Assembly (NCBI GenBank): GCA_965237765.1
Contig: OZ250157.1
Location: 620,001 to 684,000 of the forward strand
Reading direction: 5' to 3'
Source of the DNA: WTGJ01 sp965237765
GTDB taxonomy: Bacteria > Chloroflexota > Anaerolineae > Aggregatilineales > Phototrophicaceae
DNA: 64,000 nucleotides
The notes under the pieces are model-generated. The model made no database searches. It was given only the letters and a program-made list of their open reading frames with translations, and was not told the origin of the DNA. The stretch's first letter is position 1, and every line of letters begins with the position of its first letter. The translations under genes were made by a program, and so were the position numbers. Of this stretch, positions 58,641-64,000 are shown one piece after another.

Positions 58641-60370
58641 CCAGCCCGCGCGCCAGCCAACAATTCGGCAGCGTTTTGCCGACCTGTCTGCGTATCCGCG
58701 CCGAGCATCGTCGCCAATTCGGCGACGCGCGCCTTGTCAGTCTCCAGATCATGGGCGCGCGTCACCGTGCGCTCCGCCACGATGGCCTTGCTGGCGACGA
58801 AATGCGCATCCGCATAGGCGGCGAGCTGCGCCAGGTGCGTAACCACCAGGACCTGGTGGCCTTCGCGCGCCAAATCCCGCAAGCGCGCGCCGACCACTGC
58901 GCCCATCCGTCCGCCGATGCCCTGGTCGATCTCATCGAAGATCAAAGTCGGCGTCGGGTCGGCGGCAGCCAGCACACCCTTGAGCGCCAGCATGATGCGC
59001 GCCGTCTCGCCACCGGAAGCGACCTGCGCCAGGGGACGCGGCGCCTCCCCCGGGTTGGCGCTGAGGGTGAAGGTGATGCGGTCAATACCATCGCGCCCGA
59101 AACGGCAGAACCGCCCATCCGGCAAGGGACAACCCGCCTCATCTTCCTGTTGCTCGCTCAAGACCGCGAAGCGCGCGCCGGCCATGCCTAGCTGGGCCAG
59201 CTCATCCTCGATGGCCGCGCGCAGCGTTGCGGCGGCCTGGCCGCGTTTCTCGCTGAGCTCCGCAGCCTGTTTCCCCAGTGCGCGCAATTGGCACTCCACT
59301 TTTTCGCGCAACTGCCGCCAACGCATATTGCCCGCATCAGCTCGGGCCAGGGCAGCGCGAGCGGTCGCTTCATGCGCCCGGGCCGCCTCCACGCTGCCGC
59401 CAAACCGCCGCAAGCAACGGCGGATCACCTCCAGCCGCTCCTCGATTTCTTGCAGGCGCTGTGGCTCATATTCCAGCCCTTCACGGTAGCGCAACAGGGC
59501 ACCCAGCAGCTCGTTCGTTTCTTCGCCAAGGCGCTCGGCCCGTTCGGCCATTTCACGTCCCGTCGCATCCAGATTCGCCACCCGCGCGAGGGCGCCGGCG
59601 GCGCGCGCCAACCCGTCGGCCGCGGCCGGTGGCGCATCGGCCCTCTCTTCTCCCCCCAGGAAAGCAAACGCCGCCGCCGTATGCTCGGCGAGTTGCTCGC
59701 GGTTGCCGAGGCGTTCGCGCTCGGCGCGCAGGTCATCTTCTTCGCCTTCGCTCAGGGTAGCCGCTTCCAACTCGGCCAGATCTTCCCGCCAACGCTCGCG
59801 ATCCCGCCGCGCCTGCTGCCAATCGCGCTCAGCCGTGGCCGCTTCGCGCTGCGTCTCGCGCAACACCACCAGCTGCCTCGCGAAATCCGCCCGCTCATCT
59901 TCCAATCCGGCGTAGCGATCCAACAACAAGAGGTGTTGCGCCGGCCGCAGGAGCGAGAGATGCTCACTCTGGCCATGGATATCGACCAGCGCCGCCGCGA
60001 TCTCGCGCAGCAACGGTAGCGCAACCTGCAGGCCATTCACGCGCGCGCTGGAGCGGCCGCCACGCAAGATCCGCGCAAGCGTTAGCGAATCGGGCGCTTC
60101 TTCATCGCGCAGACCCTCTTCTTCCAACCTGGCGAATAATTCGGGTGTGGCGTCGGACGCCAACTCAAACTGCGCCTCGATCAGCGCATTGCTGGCCCCT
60201 TCGCGCAATGCAGTTGCCGGCGCCGGCGCGCCGAGCGCCAACTCCAACGCGTCGACGATGATCGATTTGCCCGCGCCCGTCTCGCCGCTGAGCACGTTCA
60301 AACCCGCGCTCGGGCGCAGGGTCAGCTCATCGATGATGGCGATATTCCGGATGCGCAATTCCCGCAACAT
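58637..60370 (-). CDS. recN: DNA repair protein RecN
   Basis: SMC-like ATPase acting in double-strand break repair, 577 residues. N-terminal LRIRNIAIIDELTL and Walker A GETGAGKSIIVDAL, DIHGQSEHLSLL, a central coiled coil of about 250 residues rich in Glu, Arg and Ala, then QVASGGETARIMLALK (signature), PTLIFDEIDQGIGG (Walker B) and VVTHLAQLAAYAD. Three bases after the B-box gene. recN beside NAD kinase is a widespread bacterial arrangement. Confidence 0.96.
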   Translation of the reverse strand: MLRELRIRNIAIIDELTLRPSAGLNVLSGETGAGKSIIVDALELALGAPAPATALREGASNALIEAQFELASDATPELFARLEEEGLRDEEAPDSLTLARILRGGRSSARVNGLQVALPLLREIAAALVDIHGQSEHLSLLRPAQHLLLLDRYAGLEDERADFARQLVVLRETQREAATAERDWQQARRDRERWREDLAELEAATLSEGEEDDLRAERERLGNREQLAEHTAAAFAFLGGEERADAPPAAADGLARAAGALARVANLDATGREMAERAERLGEETNELLGALLRYREGLEYEPQRLQEIEERLEVIRRCLRRFGGSVEAARAHEATARAALARADAGNMRWRQLREKVECQLRALGKQAAELSEKRGQAAATLRAAIEDELAQLGMAGARFAVLSEQQEDEAGCPLPDGRFCRFGRDGIDRITFTLSANPGEAPRPLAQVASGGETARIMLALKGVLAAADPTPTLIFDEIDQGIGGRMGAVVGARLRDLAREGHQVLVVTHLAQLAAYADAHFVASKAIVAERTVTRAHDLETDKARVAELATMLGADTQTGRQNAAELLAGARAG

Positions 60371-60372
60371 CG

Positions 60373-60876
60373 CTACCGCCGCCAGCGCAAACGCCCGCTC
60401 GCCAGGGAAGCGAATAGCGCCGCGAAGAGCAACAGCGAGAGCGATAATCCGCCGAACAAAGCGCCCACTACTAGCGCGCCGGCCAACGAGCCGCAGCCCG
60501 CCGCCAGCGCCGCTTGCTTACTGCGCCGCCGCCCGATGGCCCGCCGCGCGCTTTCCCCCGCCAGGGGACCCAATGCGAATGCCAGCAGCAAACCCAGGAG
60601 CAAGAAGCGGATGATGGAGATTGCCAGTGCCCCACCAGCGGCATAGAGTGCACAGACCACCGCAATCCGTAAAGCGTCGGTGGCACTGGCGTCGAAGAAA
60701 AGGCGGTCTTGCGCCGCCACGCATTCGCGGCAACGATAACCGACCGGCGTATGCACGGCGCATTCATGGCAGATGTAGCGATCGCAGCGGTTGCAGCGCA
60801 GGGAGGTCTCGTGTTGTGGGTGTTTGGTGCAGACGGTCGGTGTGCCCTCGTCCGCCTCTGTCGTCTTACTCGTCAT
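60373..60876 (-). CDS. B-box-type zinc-finger membrane protein
   Basis: 167 residues. The first ~50 hold a Cys/His zinc-binding cluster (CTKHPQHETSLRCNRCDRYIC, HECAVHTPVGYRCREC) like the B-box fused to rhomboid proteases and other bacterial membrane proteins. The rest has three to four membrane helices without catalytic motifs. Probably a protein-interaction module at the membrane. Its ATG overlaps the nadK stop, and recN follows closely, so all three are one operon. Confidence 0.82.
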   Translation of the reverse strand: MTSKTTEADEGTPTVCTKHPQHETSLRCNRCDRYICHECAVHTPVGYRCRECVAAQDRLFFDASATDALRIAVVCALYAAGGALAISIIRFLLLGLLLAFALGPLAGESARRAIGRRRSKQAALAAGCGSLAGALVVGALFGGLSLSLLLFAALFASLASGRLRWRR

Positions 60877-61769
60877 AAATCCTGGCTGCCGTCTGATTCC
60901 CCATCACTATCCATCTCTGTCGTCCAGGTTGGCAGGCGCGGCTCGAGGCGATCGAGCAGGGAGCGGTAGAAATAGGTCGGCGGGCGCAGGCGCACGAATT
61001 GACTCACGGGCTCGGCGGCGCGCAAGAGCACGCGATCTTCGCTGCGCAAGGCGCAGAATTCGACGCCGTCGGCCGTAACGATCGCTTCGTGGCCCGGCAG
61101 TAACTTGGCGGTGATATCCACATTCGCGCCTTCGGAGAGCACCAGCGCGCGGTTCATACTCAAATGCGGCGCGACCGGCACGAGCAATATATTTTTCAGT
61201 TCCGGCGGCATTATCGGCCCACCACTCGCGAGCGCATATGCGGTTGAGCCGGTGGGGCTGGCGATGATGAGCGCATCGGCGGAATAGACCGTCGCCCAGG
61301 CCCCATCGACGCGCGTGTCCAGTTGGATGGCCCGCGGCAAGCGCGCGCGGGAGACAACGATGTCATTCAGCGCCAGGGCAGAGACGATTCGTTCACCCGC
61401 GCGCCAGACCTCGGCGGTGATCATCATGCGACTTTCGCGCCGATAATCGCCGCTGATCAGGCGCGCGATGACTCCGTCATCCCATTCGTCAATTTTCAGC
61501 TCGGTGAGGAAGCCCAGGCGGCCGATGTTAATGCCAAGCACAGGAATACCCAACGGCGCGCTGACGCGGGCGACATTTAACATCGCGCCATCGCCACCGA
61601 TTGCGATGAGCAGCTGCGATTCGGCGATGAGCGCCACCACATCGCCCGCCTCCCAGCGCACGCGCAACCAGACTTCACAGCCGGCGGCGCGCAAATCGGC
61701 AGCGATGCGCTCGGCGATGGGCTCGGAGCGCGGTCGCAGGGGGTGGGCCATCACGCCGACGCGAATCAA
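60873..61769 (-). CDS. nadK: NAD kinase
   Basis: Phosphorylates NAD to NADP. 298 residues: IRVGVMAHP strand, GGDGAMLNVAR (the catalytic GGDG), GINIGRLGFLTEL, LNDIVVSRA, and SPTGSTAYALASGGPI. The start is taken as TTG at 61769, because GGAGAAGG lies nine bases upstream and the reading begins LIRVGVMAHP like other family members; the in-frame GTG at 61808 would add 13 unlikely residues and overlap TAGACT, a possible -10. Ends with an acidic tail. Confidence 0.94.
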   Translation of the reverse strand: MIRVGVMAHPLRPRSEPIAERIAADLRAAGCEVWLRVRWEAGDVVALIAESQLLIAIGGDGAMLNVARVSAPLGIPVLGINIGRLGFLTELKIDEWDDGVIARLISGDYRRESRMMITAEVWRAGERIVSALALNDIVVSRARLPRAIQLDTRVDGAWATVYSADALIIASPTGSTAYALASGGPIMPPELKNILLVPVAPHLSMNRALVLSEGANVDITAKLLPGHEAIVTADGVEFCALRSEDRVLLRAAEPVSQFVRLRPPTYFYRSLLDRLEPRLPTWTTEMDSDGESDGSQDL

Positions 61770-61870
61770 ATCGTCCGTCCTTCTCCCGTTTGTGCCCAGT
61801 CTACCCACTAGCCACGCGGCTGACTAGGGATGGGGGCGCCGAGCGCGTTGAAACTGAGAGGCGAGCGCGC

Positions 61871-61876
61871 TACGAT
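61871..61876 (+). promoter_or_regulatory. -10 element TACGAT of the acetoacetate-CoA ligase gene, leaderless type
   Basis: TACGAT, seven bases, ATG at 61884. No Shine-Dalgarno sequence. Confidence 0.45.
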
Positions 61877-61883
61877 TTCGACC

Positions 61884-63866
61884 ATGCTCTCCTCCAAACC
61901 TATCTGGATTCCCGACGCCGCCACCATCGCTGCCGCCAACCTCACGCGCTACCGTGAATGGCTCTTACGGGAGCGCGACTTCGATCTTGCCGATTACCGC
62001 GCGCTACATCGTTGGTCCATAGAGGATTTGCCCGCTTTCTGGGAGAGCCTCTTCGCCTTCTGCGATTTGCGCCATCACGACCATTGGCAAACGCCGCTCG
62101 CCTCCCGTGAGATGCCCGGCGCGCGTTGGTTCCCCGGCTGCACGCTCAATTATGCCGAGAATATCTTCGCCAAACGTCGTGATAGTCACCCTATGCTGCT
62201 TTATGCCGACGAGGGCAGCGCGCTCCATTCCCTCAGCTGGGCCGACGCCGCGCGCCAGGTCGCCGCTCTCGCCGCCTGCCTGCGCGAACTGGGCGTCCGG
62301 CGGGGCGACCGCGTCGTCGCTTACCTGCCCAACATCCCCGAGGCGGTCATCGCCCTGCTCGCCACCAGCAGCATCGGCGCCATCTGGTCCAGCTGCGCGC
62401 CCGAATTCGGCAGCCAGAGCGTGCTGGAACGCTTCCAGCAAATCGAGCCAAAGCTGCTGCTGGCCGTCCCCGAATATCGCTACAACGGCCAGCGCTACGA
62501 CCGCCGCGATGCGCTGGCCAGCCTGCAAGCGCAACTGCCCACGCTGAAACACACCATCCTCATCCGCGGCAACAAAGGCGAAACGCGAGGCGCCAGCTCC
62601 TACGCCACGTTGGGCTGGGAGGAAGCGCTGGCTCGTGGCCAGGGTGCGGCGCTGGAATTCGCAGCGCTGCCTTTCGACCACCCGCTGTGGGTGCTCTTTT
62701 CATCCGGCACGACTGGCAAGCCAAAGCCCATTGTCCAGGGGCATGGCGGCATCACACTGGAGCACGCCAAAGCGACCGTCTTTCATAATGACCTACACCC
62801 GGGCGACCGTTTCTTCTGGTACACGAGCACCGGCTGGATGATGTGGAATTATCTCGTGGGCGGCTTGTTCGCCGGCGCGACCATCATCCTGTACGACGGC
62901 AGCGCCACTCATCCAGACCTAGGCGCGCTCTTCCAGCTCGCCGAGCGCAGCGGCATGAATTATTGTGGCATCTCGGCCGCCTTTCTGGGCGCCTGCATGA
63001 AGGCCGGTTTGCGCCCGAACCAGTGCTACGATTTGAGCCAGCTGCGCGCCATCAGTGGGACTGGTTCTCCGCTCTCAGCGGATATCTACGACTGGTTTTA
63101 TTGTGAATTCGCGCCCAATTTGGTGCTGGAATCGCTCAGCGGTGGCACAGATCTATGCACAGCCTTCATTGGTGGCGCGCGTACTGAGCCGCTGTATCGT
63201 GGCGAAATGCAGGGCCCTTCGCTCGGCGCCGACGTCCGCGCCTATGACGAAGCCGGCCGCGCGATCATCGACGAAGTCGGCGAGCTGGTCATCGCCCAGC
63301 CGATGCCTTCAATGCCTCTCTATTTCTGGAATGACCCCGATGGCGAGCGCTATCGGGCCAGCTATTTCGAGCGCTACGACGGCGTCTGGCGGCATGGCGA
63401 TTGGCTGCGCATCACCCCGCATGGGGGCTGCGTGATCTACGGCCGCTCGGATTCCACCATCAACCGCAAGGGCGTCCGCATGGGCACGAGCGAGATCTAC
63501 CGCGTCGTCGAGACCTTCACCGAGGTGCAAGATTCGCTCATCATCGATCTGGAGCTGCTCGGGCGCGCTTCCTTCCTGCCACTCTTCGTGGTGGTGCAGC
63601 CGGGGCAGGCGCTTGATGACAATTTGCAAGAGCGCATCCGTGTCTCCCTGCGCGAAAAGATTTCGCCGCGCCACGTGCCGGATGCGATCCTGGCTATCGA
63701 AGAGGTGCCCTACACGTTGAGCGGCAAGAAGATGGAAGTGCCCATTCGCAAGATCCTGCTGGGCATGCCGCTGGAAGAGGCGGCCAACCCGGGGGCGATG
63801 CGGAATCCGGAGTCGCTGGAGTTCTTCGAGCGTTACGCCCAGCAGTTAGCCGCGCACGAAGGTTGA
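61884..63866 (+). CDS. Acetoacetate-CoA ligase
   Basis: Activates acetoacetate (or a similar short keto acid) to the CoA ester with ATP. 660 residues, ANL superfamily, with the acetoacetyl-CoA-synthetase features: MPGARWFPGCTLNYAENIF near the N-terminus, FSSGTTGKPKPIVQGHGG (P-loop), WYTSTGWMMWNYLVGGL, SLSGGTDLCTAFIGG, and the catalytic C-terminal Lys in YTLSGKKMEVPIRKIL. Links ketone bodies or polyhydroxybutyrate turnover to acetyl-CoA; no such partner genes are adjacent. The ATG at 61884 is supported by the leaderless-type -10 just upstream. Confidence 0.93.
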   Translation: MLSSKPIWIPDAATIAAANLTRYREWLLRERDFDLADYRALHRWSIEDLPAFWESLFAFCDLRHHDHWQTPLASREMPGARWFPGCTLNYAENIFAKRRDSHPMLLYADEGSALHSLSWADAARQVAALAACLRELGVRRGDRVVAYLPNIPEAVIALLATSSIGAIWSSCAPEFGSQSVLERFQQIEPKLLLAVPEYRYNGQRYDRRDALASLQAQLPTLKHTILIRGNKGETRGASSYATLGWEEALARGQGAALEFAALPFDHPLWVLFSSGTTGKPKPIVQGHGGITLEHAKATVFHNDLHPGDRFFWYTSTGWMMWNYLVGGLFAGATIILYDGSATHPDLGALFQLAERSGMNYCGISAAFLGACMKAGLRPNQCYDLSQLRAISGTGSPLSADIYDWFYCEFAPNLVLESLSGGTDLCTAFIGGARTEPLYRGEMQGPSLGADVRAYDEAGRAIIDEVGELVIAQPMPSMPLYFWNDPDGERYRASYFERYDGVWRHGDWLRITPHGGCVIYGRSDSTINRKGVRMGTSEIYRVVETFTEVQDSLIIDLELLGRASFLPLFVVVQPGQALDDNLQERIRVSLREKISPRHVPDAILAIEEVPYTLSGKKMEVPIRKILLGMPLEEAANPGAMRNPESLEFFERYAQQLAAHEG

Positions 63867-63883
63867 GCGGTGGCGAACGCCGC

Positions 63884-64000
63884 TCATTCCACTTCGCTTG
63901 AGACAATGAGCAAGAAACTACTCATCGCAAGTTGCCCTTCGACGGTGTAGCGCCAATTCAGCTCCGCCTCGCAAAAAGTCACCACTTCCACGGACACCGA
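63884..64000 (-). CDS. Unidentified gene, C-terminal 38 residues
   Basis: The end of a minus-strand gene that starts outside the window. The readable 38 residues (TFCEAELNWRYTVEGQ, then MSSFLLIVSSEVE and TGA) show beta-strand-like alternation; no family is recognised. Its stop lies 17 bp from the convergent acetoacetate-CoA ligase stop. Confidence 0.5.
   Translation of the reverse strand, partial: SVSVEVVTFCEAELNWRYTVEGQLAMSSFLLIVSSEVE

Noticed and set aside
1..64000. CRISPR arrays, insertion sequences, prophage, riboswitches
   Set aside because: No regularly spaced repeats, transposase or integrase genes, phage modules or recognised riboswitch cores were seen.

Overview
The window is GC-rich bacterial chromosome with dense gene packing, many ATGA/TGATG start-stop overlaps and few classical terminators. 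The gene set fits a Chloroflexota bacterium (Anaerolineae-like). It has an archaeal/eukaryal-type Elp3 of the kind known from Dehalococcoides, a two-subunit aconitase X, tandem dynamin-like GTPases, YfhO/GT39 membrane glycosyltransferases and a BMP-type nucleoside ABC transporter, and no lipopolysaccharide genes are visible. This assignment is an inference from gene content; no rRNA is present. No CRISPR array, IS element or phage was found.

Layout: 1-6.2 kb holds a lipoprotein end, trmD, a WD40 gene broken by one TGA, and an exopolysaccharide/house-cleaning operon (GT4, sugar-1-phosphate transferase, DCC protein, MazG). 6.3-14.8 kb is one nucleoside uptake and breakdown operon (BMP receptor, ATPase, two permeases, cysteine hydrolase, PfkB kinase, uridine-phosphorylase-like enzyme, aldehyde dehydrogenase). 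14.8-18.5 kb holds an alcohol dehydrogenase behind tRNA-Arg(CCT), a frameshifted folC and a Leu/Glu-type dehydrogenase. 18.5-24.6 kb holds a PAP2-like membrane protein, recF, orphan OppD/OppF ATPases, a GDP-fucose-synthase-like enzyme and an aquaporin. 24.7-31.6 kb holds aspS-cupin and an operon of small membrane protein, GT39, HDAC-like deacetylase and aconitase X. 31.6-38.5 kb holds two dynamins, lysA running into an antisense tRNA, two CAT-anticodon tRNAs including the initiator, and a foreign-looking DNA methyltransferase with an internal amber codon. 38.6-44.7 kb is an envelope operon (divergent murA, hydrolase, membrane-anchored murF, hydrolase/acyl-CoA-ligase fusion). 44.8-54.5 kb holds a GH13 protein, elp3, sua5/tsaC, ctpA, secG, a solute-binding protein, an ABC ATPase, a phosphoribosyltransferase and a methyltransferase. 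54.6-64 kb holds a giant YfhO-flippase fusion, nadK/B-box/recN and acetoacetate-CoA ligase.

Three patterns run through the window. First, at least nine starts have a TAnnnT -10-like hexamer exactly 6 or 7 nt before the start codon, so leaderless mRNAs look common; two tRNA promoters are placed so that transcription would begin at the mature 5' end. Second, three genes carry a single disabling change (TGA in WD40, TAG in the methyltransferase, one-base shift in folC), which are either young pseudogenes, recoding or assembly errors. Third, convergent genes often share their stop codons (CTAG or TTAA) with no room for a terminator. The most unusual items are the YfhO-flippase fusion, the HDAC-aconitase X-GT39 operon opened by a seven-codon leaderless ORF, the methyltransferase with a PD-(D/E)xK-like tail, and a MurA homologue lacking its catalytic residues.
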